A stretch of DNA of 64,000 nucleotides from CAZOAR01 sp964577985. GTDB lineage: Bacteria > Gemmatimonadota > CAZMKB01 > CAZNLH01. A program made the position numbers and the translations under genes. The stretch's first letter is position 1; each line of letters begins with the position of its first letter. This document shows, piece after piece, positions 52,624-61,454 of the stretch. The notes beneath the pieces are model-generated. The model was given only the letters and a program-made list of their open reading frames with translations, made no database searches and was not told where the DNA came from. The stretch spans positions 56,291 through 120,290 of the forward strand of contig CAZOAR010000001.1 of the NCBI GenBank assembly GCA_964577985.1. The letters are read 5' to 3'.

Positions 52624-52908
52624 CTAATGATCGAGGAAAGAAAACAAGTCATTCAGGAATAAGTCGAACGACGCCTTCTTCTGCTCGCGGGAACCGGACA
52701 CTGTTCCGTGTCCCGAGGTTCCTATGCTATGGTCCGGGCCTCTCTTGAACAACGGGTGCTGATCGTCATTTCCGCTTTGCTGTACCGAACCTGGATCCCA
52801 CGGCCTGCCATCGACAGCATCGACCTCTATACACCACAGATCACCCACACCGAGCGAAATAACGATCGCGGCGCCAATCACTGCCACAGCCTTTCTAAAA
52901 AGAGGCAT
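52624..52908 (-). CDS. Small exported protein of unknown function
   Basis: 94 residues. The N terminus MPLFRKAVAVIGAAIVISLGVGDLWC is a signal peptide or anchor. The rest is polar with DDQHPLFKRG and a hydrophobic end (SFDLFLNDLFSFLDH). No family recognised. GGGGGG lies shortly before the ATG. It is directly upstream of the TPR gene on the same strand, which supports it being real. Small secreted peptides next to TPR proteins can be signalling pairs, but nothing here shows that. Confidence 0.6.
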   Translation of the reverse strand: MPLFRKAVAVIGAAIVISLGVGDLWCIEVDAVDGRPWDPGSVQQSGNDDQHPLFKRGPDHSIGTSGHGTVSGSREQKKASFDLFLNDLFSFLDH

Positions 52909-53034
52909 AGCCCCCCCCTTTCTTCAGCAATTCCCGACTTCGGGGAATAACGTACACTCCGTAATGAAGCACAAAATGTACCTCCCCCTTTGACAACCTA
53001 TTAAACCATGCAACCCTTTATATCGCTATCATTT

Positions 53035-53049
53035 GCCTGTTGCTTGCCA
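53035..53049 (-). promoter_or_regulatory. Weak sigma-54-type element before the small exported-protein/TPR operon
   Basis: Minus strand TGGCAAGCAACAGGC: TGGCA and GC with the right ten-base spacing, but the -12 box is AGGC, not TTGC. Start would be near 53023, about 115 bases before the ATG. Confidence 0.28.
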
Positions 53050-53148
53050 CAAACAGAGTCGTCGCTCGATTCGTCTATTCTATCAATAATCGTCATTTGA
53101 TACGAGAAAGCCAGAGCGCCCGGGAAACGAATGTCGCTCCCCCTGCAA

Positions 53149-53367
53149 CTACAGCATCCTCAGACCCGCAATCCACACACTATATAAAATAACAAAAACA
53201 GCGACCCAAATAAAGCTTTGTTTTCCCGAAGGAGTCCCGTCGGCTCGAAATCCATGCCTTATCATCCCCAGGACCGCGCATATCCAACCCAAAAGAGCGA
53301 TTCCCGAAACGAGCGACCAGAATCGGGATGGTAGAAAATCCTTTAAACCTGTCAAATCTCCATTCAT
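53149..53367 (-). CDS. Small two-helix membrane protein
   Basis: 72 residues from ATG 53367 (GAGG upstream). Two hydrophobic helices (FWSLVSGIALLGWICAVLGMI and FIWVAVFVILYSVWIAGL) joined by a basic loop. Family not recognised. It starts 17 bases after the stop of the DUF2723 membrane protein and is probably expressed with it. Confidence 0.6.
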   Translation of the reverse strand: MNGDLTGLKDFLPSRFWSLVSGIALLGWICAVLGMIRHGFRADGTPSGKQSFIWVAVFVILYSVWIAGLRML

Positions 53368-53383
53368 GACCGGGTCCTCATAT

Positions 53384-55420
53384 CTATTCCCAGTAGTGCC
53401 GGGCCCCCGGGTCTTCATGCACGACTACCATTCCCAGGTCGAGATAGTCCAGCGAGAGTTTATCCTTCGGAATCGAATAAAACCTCTCAGCCTCAACCAG
53501 GGCGAGGGAAACCCTGTAATCTCCGTCTCTGGTATCGGGAGGAACATAGCCATCAAACTCGTCCGCGACAACGACACCCGGTACGAGATTTTCGTGAGAG
53601 ATCAATCCGCTGCCGAGCGTGTATATCTCGAGGAAGGAATTCTCCTTCAACTCGTATTCTTTCAACTCCCGGTCACGCTTGAAACGAAGCATCGCTATAT
53701 AATTATCATTCAGAGGCCTGACCGCGGACCAGAAAATCCGCACACGAAACAGGTCTCCTTCCGCAAGCTCCGCATGATCCAGATCAACACCAGATAAATC
53801 CACTCTCTCATTATACCTGAAACCGCCTGGAAATGCAACTTTCGGGATCCTTCCTTCGAGAAATGGTGGGATCCCCTTGACCTCTATGCGGTATAACCCC
53901 CGCTCGATCTCATGGAGAAAGAACCTGTCATTGAGGAAGGAGTCGTACTTTACGAGATAGCATGTCTTGTCACGTGCTTTGAGGAGCAGGACGTCCTCCA
54001 GCTGTCTCTTGTAGACACGGCCCACCCTGGCTTCGAAAGTCTCGGATCTGGAGTCCACTGTCTGAAGCATCTCCTGTCGTACATTCAGTGACATCAGTCC
54101 CCTGTCGAATATCTCCACATCGGGTCTCATCCCTTTCACGTAATGGTAGTACCAGAGGAGGGGAGTCATTTCGTAAATTGACGCAATGAAACCGTTGTCT
54201 CCGACCTTTTCCAGTGTTTCCCTGGCAAACTCGTCGGGAAGACGACCCTTCGAATAGTCGTTGAGTCCAAGACCCTTCAGCAGAGAGAGTGAAACAAGGA
54301 GCATAAGCCCGGCTTCCACTCCACATCGCGCGATTCTGCGCTTCATCCCCGAGGGGACCACGCCGGAAGTCCTCTTCAACAGATGTGCGCTCCCAACCCC
54401 GATCCATATCGCCCAGAAAAGAAACGAGGGGATGAAAAAGACGTACTGGTCAACTACTCCATAGTCCACAAAAAAGGCAAAGTAAGCCAGAAAAGCAGCG
54501 AAGAATGTCAAGAAAACCCACCGGTCCTTGTGAAACTGGCTCAGTGCGCCATACAGGCCCAGGATAAAACCAACATACAGAAAATCTCTCATGAGTTTCA
54601 CAAGATAGAACGTTATCGGTTCATCCAGTCTGCCGATCGTATACTGGAACATGTCGGCCTTGACTATCCGGCCCGTCACCAGCCAGAAGAGTCCAGACAG
54701 CTTACCGGGGTCTACGCCATGGAGGGCTGGATAGTTGAATGGGGCGGGGATGTGAGCGCGCAGGGGGATAAAGATGTAGATCGACAGACCGGTGGCGAAG
54801 AATAGCAGCGAGGGAAGGAGCCTGCGACAAGATAAAATATCTTTCCTCCGGTATTTCAGGAGAAAGATGAAAAGCGCGGGCAGCATGAGAACCGTGGACA
54901 TGTGATGTGTAAAACTCAGTCCAACGGCGAACGCCAGCAGGAAGACGATCCTCCTGTCGTCGGTATCCCTTGATCTCAACAGGAGGTAGGTAATCAAAGT
55001 AAGAAAAAAAGTATGCAGCGTGTAGACCTCGGCGATCTCCGCCTGAGACCAGAATGTGAAGGAAAAACCGAAAAGGAGGGCACCTGCCGCGGAAGCCAGT
55101 CTCGTCTCCTCGAGGAGCTGAATAATCAGATAAAGCATCGCTACCGTCAGGGAGGCCATCATCGCGGAAAAAAAATTGACGGCCAGCGGACTGTCAATAC
55201 CGGGCAACAGCGTAAGTAGTTTTCCCAGTTGAATATACAGGGGGTATCCGGTGGGATGCGGGATGCCGAGCACCGTCGAATGGAAGACGAACTCTGCACT
55301 GTCCATCAGCCATAAAGAAGGGCACAGGTTCTTCGTGTAGATCAGGAGTGTCGTCGCGAACAGGATGGCAGGCATCCAGAATTCCGGTCGCGTTCGTAGT
55401 CTGCTTCCCGACTCTCTCAA
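53384..55420 (-). CDS. DUF2723-type (O-mannosyltransferase-like) polytopic membrane protein
   Basis: 678 residues. Ten or more membrane helices in the first 400 residues, then a soluble C-terminal domain with a beta-rich end. The first loop reads PSLWLMDSAEFVFHSTVLGIPHPTGYPLY, with acidic D-S-A-E-F and the H-P-T-G-Y-P-L-Y motif characteristic of DUF2723 and related GT-C enzymes. FSFTFWSQAEIAEVYTLHTFF and THHMS are also typical. Such proteins are thought to transfer sugars from lipid carriers to exported proteins; the reaction is not proven here. The start is TTG with GGAAGG upstream. It follows a threonine aldolase gene by 33 bases. Confidence 0.88.
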   Translation of the reverse strand: MRESGSRLRTRPEFWMPAILFATTLLIYTKNLCPSLWLMDSAEFVFHSTVLGIPHPTGYPLYIQLGKLLTLLPGIDSPLAVNFFSAMMASLTVAMLYLIIQLLEETRLASAAGALLFGFSFTFWSQAEIAEVYTLHTFFLTLITYLLLRSRDTDDRRIVFLLAFAVGLSFTHHMSTVLMLPALFIFLLKYRRKDILSCRRLLPSLLFFATGLSIYIFIPLRAHIPAPFNYPALHGVDPGKLSGLFWLVTGRIVKADMFQYTIGRLDEPITFYLVKLMRDFLYVGFILGLYGALSQFHKDRWVFLTFFAAFLAYFAFFVDYGVVDQYVFFIPSFLFWAIWIGVGSAHLLKRTSGVVPSGMKRRIARCGVEAGLMLLVSLSLLKGLGLNDYSKGRLPDEFARETLEKVGDNGFIASIYEMTPLLWYYHYVKGMRPDVEIFDRGLMSLNVRQEMLQTVDSRSETFEARVGRVYKRQLEDVLLLKARDKTCYLVKYDSFLNDRFFLHEIERGLYRIEVKGIPPFLEGRIPKVAFPGGFRYNERVDLSGVDLDHAELAEGDLFRVRIFWSAVRPLNDNYIAMLRFKRDRELKEYELKENSFLEIYTLGSGLISHENLVPGVVVADEFDGYVPPDTRDGDYRVSLALVEAERFYSIPKDKLSLDYLDLGMVVVHEDPGARHYWE

Positions 55421-55453
55421 GCACTTCCCTTCCGCGCGGGATCTATCAGCACC

Positions 55454-56482
55454 TCACTTGCCGAACTCCGCCTCGAAGGCCTCTATCGCGTGGTCAATGT
55501 CGGCAGTGAAGACGTCCATGTGCGTGACTGCGCGCATCGTCATCACTCCGAAAGGGACTACCAGAACATCCCTCTCACGAAGCTTCCTGACTATGTCTGA
55601 GCTGGTGCTGTTTTCGCGCGTAATCCTTATGATCACGATGTTTGTGTCGACACGATCCGGTTCCACCTCCAGCCCGCGCAGCTCTGCCAGGCCCGCAGCC
55701 AGTCTTCTCGCGTTGGTATGATCGTCCGCGAGTCTCTGAACGTTATTCTCGAGGGCGTAGATACCCGCTGCCGCCAGTATACCGGCCTGGCGCATACCTC
55801 CTCCGAGAATCTTTCGGATTCTGCGCGCCTTCCGGATGAGCTCCCGGCTTCCCGACAGGCAGCTTCCCACGGGAGCGCCGAGCCCCTTTGAAAGACAGAC
55901 AGACACGGTATCGGCCAGGCGCGCGTACTCCTTCACGTCAACCCCCGAGGCGACCGAGGCGTTAAAGAGCCTGGCACCATCGAGGTGCACAGGCACACCT
56001 TTCTCAAGAGCGAAATCAGAAATGCGCTTCATGGCATCGACGGGAAATATCATTCCTCCCGCCCGGTTATGAGTATTCTCAAGGGCTATGAGACCGGTAG
56101 GCGGTCGATGGAGGTCGCCGGCGCAGTATGCTGCCCCGACCTGCTCACGGGTGATCGCGCCATAGCTGCCCTCGACAGGCCTGAACTGAACGCCTGACAG
56201 AATCCCGGGCGCGCCCCCTTCGAAGTTGTAAAGGTGGGCCCCGGCTTCTGCAATAACCTCGTCTCCCGGTGAAGTGTGGATCTTTATCGCCGTCTGATTC
56301 GACTGGGTCCCACTCGGAAAATAGAGGGCCGCCTCCTTTCCGAGCATCTCCGCCACAAGCTCTTCCAGGCGGTTAACAGTCGGGTCGTCTCCGAAGACGT
56401 CGTCCCCCACCTCGGCACTGGCAATTTTTTCCCTCATTTCAGGCGTCGGCCTGGTCACAGTATCCGAACGTAGATCTATCAA
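55454..56482 (-). CDS. ltaE: Low-specificity L-threonine aldolase
   Basis: 342 residues, PLP-dependent fold type I. It cleaves threonine or allo-threonine to glycine and acetaldehyde. Motifs: IDLRSDTVTRPTPEM at the start, GDDVFGDDPTVNRLEELVAEMLGKEAALYFPSGTQSN, HLDGARLFNA and the PLP lysine in SVCLSKGLGAPVGS, with GGGMRQAGILAAAG after it. The start is TTG at 56482; AGGCAGGA is just upstream and the family begins exactly here. Glycine formed could be used by GcvT elsewhere. Confidence 0.95.
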   Translation of the reverse strand: MIDLRSDTVTRPTPEMREKIASAEVGDDVFGDDPTVNRLEELVAEMLGKEAALYFPSGTQSNQTAIKIHTSPGDEVIAEAGAHLYNFEGGAPGILSGVQFRPVEGSYGAITREQVGAAYCAGDLHRPPTGLIALENTHNRAGGMIFPVDAMKRISDFALEKGVPVHLDGARLFNASVASGVDVKEYARLADTVSVCLSKGLGAPVGSCLSGSRELIRKARRIRKILGGGMRQAGILAAAGIYALENNVQRLADDHTNARRLAAGLAELRGLEVEPDRVDTNIVIIRITRENSTSSDIVRKLRERDVLVVPFGVMTMRAVTHMDVFTADIDHAIEAFEAEFGK

Positions 56483-56652
56483 TTATCCTGCCTTGTCATC
56501 ATATTTCAAAGGAAGCGATCGATGGCGTCACGACTCGGATCTTCACATATGTCAATGAGATGAGAAGATGTGCCCGCCATCTTCGGGACGCTGCTGGAAA
56601 AAACGCGGGGAAGCGATCAGAGCAGGACAGGAGAGGCTTTCCCCGGGGGCGT

Positions 56653-58929
56653 TCATCTCAACAGAACCATCTTCTTGCTCAATTGAAGGACAACCTCCTG
56701 AGTTTCCGTTCGGCTGACCGTAAGCATGTAATAGTAGGAACCACTCGATACCGGCCCGCCATTATCATCTCTTCCGTCCCAGCGGACGGAATACCTGCCC
56801 GGCCCCACCTCTCTCTCCATGAGGTTTCTTATCTGTTGTCCTCTTATGTTATAAATCGACAGCTTCGCCTCCAGGGGAGAAAAAGCATCATCCGCTTCCT
56901 CCTCTTCGAGCGAGAATGTTATCTCGGTCTGCGGATTGAAGGGGTTTGGATAGTTCTGCCCCAGATCGACCTTCAGAGATGCAGGTATGTCTGTCGTGAA
57001 AATCACCTTGAGCGGCTCGGAAAACAACTCCTCTCCAGACCTGTAGACAACGCCCAGCAGGTACTGGTATGCGATACCATCCTGGAGGTTGGTATCGAGG
57101 AAGGATTCTTTCTCCTGTGGTACCGGCGCGTCGTTCAGCCGGGTATACTCCGCCGAGGACGGCTCGTCGGTATGGTCCTGGAGTTCGGACCTGTACAGGT
57201 TGATCCCCTCAATCATTTCATCATCCCGGTTTTCCCATGTCAGGCGTATCCCGCCCTCCACCAGGCTGGCAGTGAAAGAGGGATTAAACACCCGGACGCT
57301 CCTTCTCGAATTCGGACATCCAGGCGTGCCTTGAAATTCCGCGTCGGCGACGACGGCGGTCTCCCAGTTTCCTGGTTCATCAGGACCATCAAGCGAAACC
57401 CGCTCCATTGACGCCCCATCCGTGCCCCGGGAGCCGGCCGGCCAACGCTCCCCCGCCATGTTTGCTGTGCTGACGACGTTTCCGTCATCATCCTGCAGAA
57501 TGACAAAATCTCCATCACGGTCCAGGAGAAGATCCTCAATGATGATCTCATGAAAGCTGCCGTCGGCTTGAGTTCCTCCGAATTCACCGTTCGACAGGAG
57601 GAGGCGTTCCCCTTTCTCCATCCATCCATCCAGGTGATGTCTGGCACCATTATTCATAAGAGTCCATCCCCTGAGGTCCACCGTCCGATCTAGAGAATTG
57701 GCAAGCTCGACATACTGGTTTTCACCTCCCCAGAAGACCTCGCTGATCGAGACATCACCGTACTCGATCTCCGAACGGCTATCCGTCTCGAATGAGAGCG
57801 TCGATGACAGGCACGGACCGTTTCCCCAGCCATCGTAGAGATATAGAACGGCGGTATAGTCGCGATCCTGTCTCAGGTCGTCCAGACGCAGCGCATGGTC
57901 TCGATCGAGGTCCCCGTATGCGACACCCTCGTCCCCTTCTCCATCCAATTCTACGACCGGCCAGACAGGTGTGCTGGTTGTAAAACAGACGCTCGCCCCG
58001 TCGTCAGTGATCAGCCTGATTTCCGGGTATTGTTCGAAGACAACATCGCACACTCCGCTTCTCGTGTACCTGTCTTCAAGGAGATACGCGATCAAATTGA
58101 GTGAGAAGTCTATGTTGTCCACCTCCCCTCCTTCGGGTACTGCCGAAGTCAGGAGATAAGGATCGGAGACCAGAGCGATTTTGCCGCTACCCAGTGCTGT
58201 CACCAGATAAAGTGGTCCTCTCCCCTCCCCCTCGGGACCAGTAAGGACACTGGCCGCGTCACTCCAGGCATTCAGCCGGAGACCATGCCCTGATGACAGC
58301 CTTGAAACCGCGCCGAATGGTCCATGGATGACGGGGTCGTCGGCCCCGGCTTCGGGGATATAACGCACTCCGCGCAAAGGCTTTGTCGACTGAGTAAACC
58401 ATGTCCGTCTACCGGCATCTGTACTGACGAGGACATTGAGAAGTTCATTGAGATAATCGGCAGAGTCATTATGTCCTACCTCGTCGTCGCCACTTCCGGC
58501 CAGCACGATGGAACCCCCTGAATCGAGAAAAGAGCGAATAGCAGAAACCTCCTCCGGGGAGAATGAACGGTGTGGTTCGCAGATGACGAAAAGATCGAAC
58601 AAGCTGAGGTCCTGAGAGTTGTCGTTCTTGAGCCAGGTCACCGATCCTTCTGGTGGCAGAGTCTCGAGAGAGTATCTGCCGGTCATGCGGAGCCTCTGAG
58701 CGAGGTCAGACAGCGGACCGCGCCATCCATCGTCTCCCCACGGGTGTTCAGGGAGCGGAAGAGGCTCGTCATCATCGATCACCCATGGCACGCCATGATG
58801 GTTCTCATCCCTGCTGTGATCGAAGAGAACACGATAGTCCGCTACCGCGTCCGCGCGCTCCTGCGCTGGCAGAGACATGGACAGGCACAGAGAGAGGAAA
58901 AGGAAGATTATGAGAAAATACCTCATCAT
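56653..58929 (-). CDS. Exported protein with GATase-like, lamin-tail and FlgD-like sorting domains
   Basis: 758 residues. Signal peptide MMRYFLIIFLFLSLCLSMSLPA, cleaved probably before QERAD. Residues 95-290 resemble a glutamine-amidotransferase-like (DUF4350-type) fold, with DLFVICEPHRSFSPEEVSAIRSFLDSGGSIVLAGSGDD. Around 395-545 a lamin-tail-like domain (ISEVFWGGENQYVELANSLDRTVDLRGWTL). Then a fibronectin-like stretch (IRLTWENRDDEMIEGINLYRSE) and a sorting domain beginning GQNYPNPFNPQTEI and ending SKKMVLLR. Likely secreted by the SprA route. The start is MMRYF at 58929, with no clear ribosome-binding site. A strong extended -10 promoter lies upstream. Confidence 0.85.
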   Translation of the reverse strand: MMRYFLIIFLFLSLCLSMSLPAQERADAVADYRVLFDHSRDENHHGVPWVIDDDEPLPLPEHPWGDDGWRGPLSDLAQRLRMTGRYSLETLPPEGSVTWLKNDNSQDLSLFDLFVICEPHRSFSPEEVSAIRSFLDSGGSIVLAGSGDDEVGHNDSADYLNELLNVLVSTDAGRRTWFTQSTKPLRGVRYIPEAGADDPVIHGPFGAVSRLSSGHGLRLNAWSDAASVLTGPEGEGRGPLYLVTALGSGKIALVSDPYLLTSAVPEGGEVDNIDFSLNLIAYLLEDRYTRSGVCDVVFEQYPEIRLITDDGASVCFTTSTPVWPVVELDGEGDEGVAYGDLDRDHALRLDDLRQDRDYTAVLYLYDGWGNGPCLSSTLSFETDSRSEIEYGDVSISEVFWGGENQYVELANSLDRTVDLRGWTLMNNGARHHLDGWMEKGERLLLSNGEFGGTQADGSFHEIIIEDLLLDRDGDFVILQDDDGNVVSTANMAGERWPAGSRGTDGASMERVSLDGPDEPGNWETAVVADAEFQGTPGCPNSRRSVRVFNPSFTASLVEGGIRLTWENRDDEMIEGINLYRSELQDHTDEPSSAEYTRLNDAPVPQEKESFLDTNLQDGIAYQYLLGVVYRSGEELFSEPLKVIFTTDIPASLKVDLGQNYPNPFNPQTEITFSLEEEEADDAFSPLEAKLSIYNIRGQQIRNLMEREVGPGRYSVRWDGRDDNGGPVSSGSYYYMLTVSRTETQEVVLQLSKKMVLLR

Positions 58930-59080
58930 GGCAGGGCCCGGTAATTCGTCCAGATGGATAACTAAGTCGCACCGCGGACCACCAGAAGGTGGACCAACTG
59001 TTCCTGTTCAGCTATCAAAAGCGGCGCGATACGTCCGGCTTCGACAAGAGGCATATATGATATCCTTGCGAATCAGGATT

Positions 59081-59109
59081 AGTATAGCACTTTGCCCGCT
59101 CTCCTGCAA
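59081..59109 (-). promoter_or_regulatory. Sigma-70 promoter with extended -10 for the 758-residue exported protein
   Basis: Minus strand: TTGCAG (59109-59104), 17 bases ending TGC, then TATACT (59086-59081). The TGC before the -10 is an extended -10 (TGN). Start near 59074, leader about 145 bases. Confidence 0.55.
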
Positions 59110-59112
59110 GGC

Positions 59113-59139
59113 AAAAAACCTGCTGAAGAAGGCGTTTTT
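59113..59139 (-). terminator. Weak terminator candidate after the glycosyltransferase gene
   Basis: Minus strand AAAAAC, GCCTTCTTCAGCAG, GTTTTTT: an A-rich/T-rich stem with a T-run, about 35 bases past the stop. The stem is weak. Confidence 0.25.
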
Positions 59140-59173
59140 CTTACCATGCGGACAACAACCTGTTAGAAATCAA

Positions 59174-60145
59174 CTACTTGAACCACTGTCGCATATAGCG
59201 GTCGCTGACCCTCTTCCGTCTGGAAATGACTTTCCTCTTTCTCAATGCCTCGGGCAGGAGTTCGAAGAACTGCCTGTAGCCAGAGAACAGGTGCGGTTCC
59301 ACGAATATCACGTATCCCAGCTGAGCCGTCTCATAAAAAACGAGATATGGAAGGTGGATCAGGAGATTAGTGAACGACTCGCTCTTGACCAGCATCAGGT
59401 ACCGGTTTCGGAATTGAAGCTGACGGAAGCGTTTCGGCGTCTCTTTCCTGCTCCTGGGTGAGTATCCTCTCACATGATAAGCAACAGCTTCCGGATTATA
59501 TCTGCATTTCCACCCCTGGAGCTGTGCGCGCCATGCGAGGTCCACTTCGTCTCTGTAGATAAAAAAAGTCGAATCGAAGTACTCGTCGTCTATCCTGATA
59601 TCCTCGAGCATCTCTCTTCGATAGATGGGTGCCGCCCCCGAGGGACCGAAGACGAATTCCTCTCTGTCGTATTGTCCGGTATCCTCCTCTCCATAGCCCC
59701 TGTCGCGATTCTTCCTCATGCGATTGATGGCAAGACCTGTGGAGTCTATAATCCTGTACGTCGGAAACTCCGTCTCGTCGGGACGGATCTGCAGCAGTTT
59801 CCCCTCCGCCATCCCCACATCATCACCAGACTCCAGCGCCCTGACCTTCTCCTCTATGAAATTCCTCGACAGGAAGATGTCTGCATTCAGGAGCATTACA
59901 TAGTCTCCGTCTGTCTCTGCAATACCCCGGTTGTGTCCCCCGACATAGCCGAGATTCTCCTCGTTCTGCACTATCCTGATGCCCGGGAAGTGCTCGCTGA
60001 CATAGTCCGAGGAGCCATCCGTAGAGGCATTGTCAATCAGCGTTACTTCGTATTCGGGATAGGATTGATCGAGGATAAGCGGCAGTGTCTTCTCGAGGTA
60101 CTGTCTCTCATTTGTGTTAAGTATGTTTACGGAAACCTTCCTCAA
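59174..60145 (-). CDS. Family 2 glycosyltransferase (rhamnosyltransferase-like)
   Basis: 323 residues. GT-A fold: VSVNILNTNERQYLEKTLPLILDQSYPEYEVTLIDNASTDGSSDYV at the N terminus, ENLGYVGGHNRGI, the DxD-type LLNADIFL, and the acceptor-side region DEYFDSTFFIYRDEVDLAWRAQLQGW. This pattern is found in rhamnosyltransferases of O-antigen and polysaccharide assembly. The C-terminal basic tail may lie on the membrane. The start is TTG with GAGG 8 bases upstream. It follows the epimerase, 72 bases past the end of that gene's extended frame; both probably act in cell-surface glycan synthesis. Confidence 0.9.
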   Translation of the reverse strand: MRKVSVNILNTNERQYLEKTLPLILDQSYPEYEVTLIDNASTDGSSDYVSEHFPGIRIVQNEENLGYVGGHNRGIAETDGDYVMLLNADIFLSRNFIEEKVRALESGDDVGMAEGKLLQIRPDETEFPTYRIIDSTGLAINRMRKNRDRGYGEEDTGQYDREEFVFGPSGAAPIYRREMLEDIRIDDEYFDSTFFIYRDEVDLAWRAQLQGWKCRYNPEAVAYHVRGYSPRSRKETPKRFRQLQFRNRYLMLVKSESFTNLLIHLPYLVFYETAQLGYVIFVEPHLFSGYRQFFELLPEALRKRKVISRRKRVSDRYMRQWFK

Positions 60146-60216
60146 TGTTCAGACCTCGACAGCGGAGACTGCGGACTGCTGGTTGATCCTCAGCTTGTGA
60201 TGTCTTCCGGCGGCTA

Positions 60217-60375
60217 TCAGATGGTGAGTCCCTTGTCGGTCAGCTCCTGACGCGCTTTTTCAAACGAATCTGTCGCGGTCTGCTGACGAACCCAATCGGT
60301 AAGAACACTTATACCGTCTTCAAAGCTGACCTTCGGTTCATAACCGTAAAGACTGCGGATCTGAGATATGTCGGC
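60217..60375 (-). pseudogene. Severed C-terminal end of the epimerase, after an in-frame TAG
   Basis: Directly after the TAG at 60378-60376 the same frame continues for 52 codons, reading ADISQIRSLYGYEPKVSFEDG and ending with TGA at 60219-60217. This is the normal epimerase C terminus (D-I-R-H-C-Y-A-D-I-S with the Tyr codon replaced by TAG). It is either lost by a recent nonsense mutation, an assembly error, or read through. Confidence 0.8.
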
Positions 60376-61335
60376 CTAGCAGTGACGGATATCTCCTCCA
60401 CGGAACTTGTTCACGATCTCCGGGGAGAGTTCCACCTGCAGGTTTGACATGAGAAGGTTGGCTACATCAAGCACGGAAAGCGGTCTGCCCGTTCCCACAT
60501 TCAACGCCTGGTAGTCTCCCTCGGATCTCTCCATGGCGAGCATTGTGGCCTGGACTATGTCGCTTACGTGTGTGAAATCACGCCTCTGCAGGCCATCCTC
60601 AAAAATCACGGGAGGGTGTCCGTTAAGAATCCTGGACGAGAATATCGCAGCCACACCTGTATATGGATTTGACAGGGCCTGCCTGGATCCGTATATGTTG
60701 AAGTACCTGAGGGCAACACACGGGATCTCATATGAGAGGCAAACGTTCAGGAACATCTCCTCGTGGTCCCTCTTCGTTATCGCGTACACGGACGTCGGGT
60801 GGACCGGCTTCTCTTCGTGCGTCGGAATCGGTGTGGAGACAGATCCGCACTTTGGGCAGTTCATCTCCCACTGTTTTTCGCGAAGTTGCTCTACGGGCCT
60901 GAGCCTGGGCGAAATCTTTCCACAGCTGTCGCATTGGTACTGGCCCTCACCATAGATAGACATCGATGAGGCGACGACAACTTTTTCCACGCTGTTCTTT
61001 CCTGTAGCGATCTCCTCGAGGAGTACGGCACCTCCCAGCGTGTTGGTTTCGGTATACTTGCTAATCTCATACATCGACTGAGATACACCCACAGCGGCTG
61101 CCAGATGGACGACAATTTCGATCTCCTCAAGGGACTTGCTGACAATTTCCCGGTCGAGTATATCTCCCTTTATGAACTCGGCCTCTGGATTAAGATAGTC
61201 GGGAACCCTTTGCTCCGCACCGTGCACCTGGGGGCTCAGGTTGTCCAGGATCCTGACTGAGTGACCTTTTTCGACAAGAGCGTCTACAAGGTGCGAGCCC
61301 ACAAACCCGGCTCCTCCAGTCACAAGGATTTTCAT
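60376..61335 (-). CDS. NAD-dependent sugar epimerase/dehydratase with a zinc-ribbon insertion; ends at a premature TAG
   Basis: 319 residues from ATG 61335, chosen because GGAAGGGAG precedes it. Short-chain dehydrogenase fold: MKILVTGGAGFVGSHLVDAL, GDILD, HLAAAVGV, the catalytic VASSMSIYGEG and SVYAITKRDHEEM (Tyr-x-x-x-Lys). Between these are two cysteine pairs (QCDSCGK..NCPKCGS), a zinc-ribbon-like insertion. Later ALRYFNIYG, RRDFTHVSDIV and NVGTG fit the sugar epimerase family. The frame stops at TAG exactly where the family has Tyr in G-D-I-R-H-C-Y-A-D-I-S. About 52 C-terminal residues are then lost, so it may be inactive. A good promoter lies 68 bases upstream. Confidence 0.9.
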   Translation of the reverse strand: MKILVTGGAGFVGSHLVDALVEKGHSVRILDNLSPQVHGAEQRVPDYLNPEAEFIKGDILDREIVSKSLEEIEIVVHLAAAVGVSQSMYEISKYTETNTLGGAVLLEEIATGKNSVEKVVVASSMSIYGEGQYQCDSCGKISPRLRPVEQLREKQWEMNCPKCGSVSTPIPTHEEKPVHPTSVYAITKRDHEEMFLNVCLSYEIPCVALRYFNIYGSRQALSNPYTGVAAIFSSRILNGHPPVIFEDGLQRRDFTHVSDIVQATMLAMERSEGDYQALNVGTGRPLSVLDVANLLMSNLQVELSPEIVNKFRGGDIRHC

Positions 61336-61409
61336 TACCAACTCCCTTCCGGCATAAAGTAAATATCCCCGGGCTCAGCTACACGGGGAACACATGTCGC
61401 AGATGGCTA

Positions 61410-61438
61410 ATCTTACAATAAAAGGCCTGAAATGTCAA
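61410..61438 (-). promoter_or_regulatory. Sigma-70 promoter of the epimerase gene
   Basis: Minus strand: TTGACA (61438-61433), 17 bases, TAAGAT (61415-61410). Start near 61403, leader about 68 bases. Confidence 0.6.
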
Positions 61439-61454
61439 CGTCCCGGGTGCTTCT

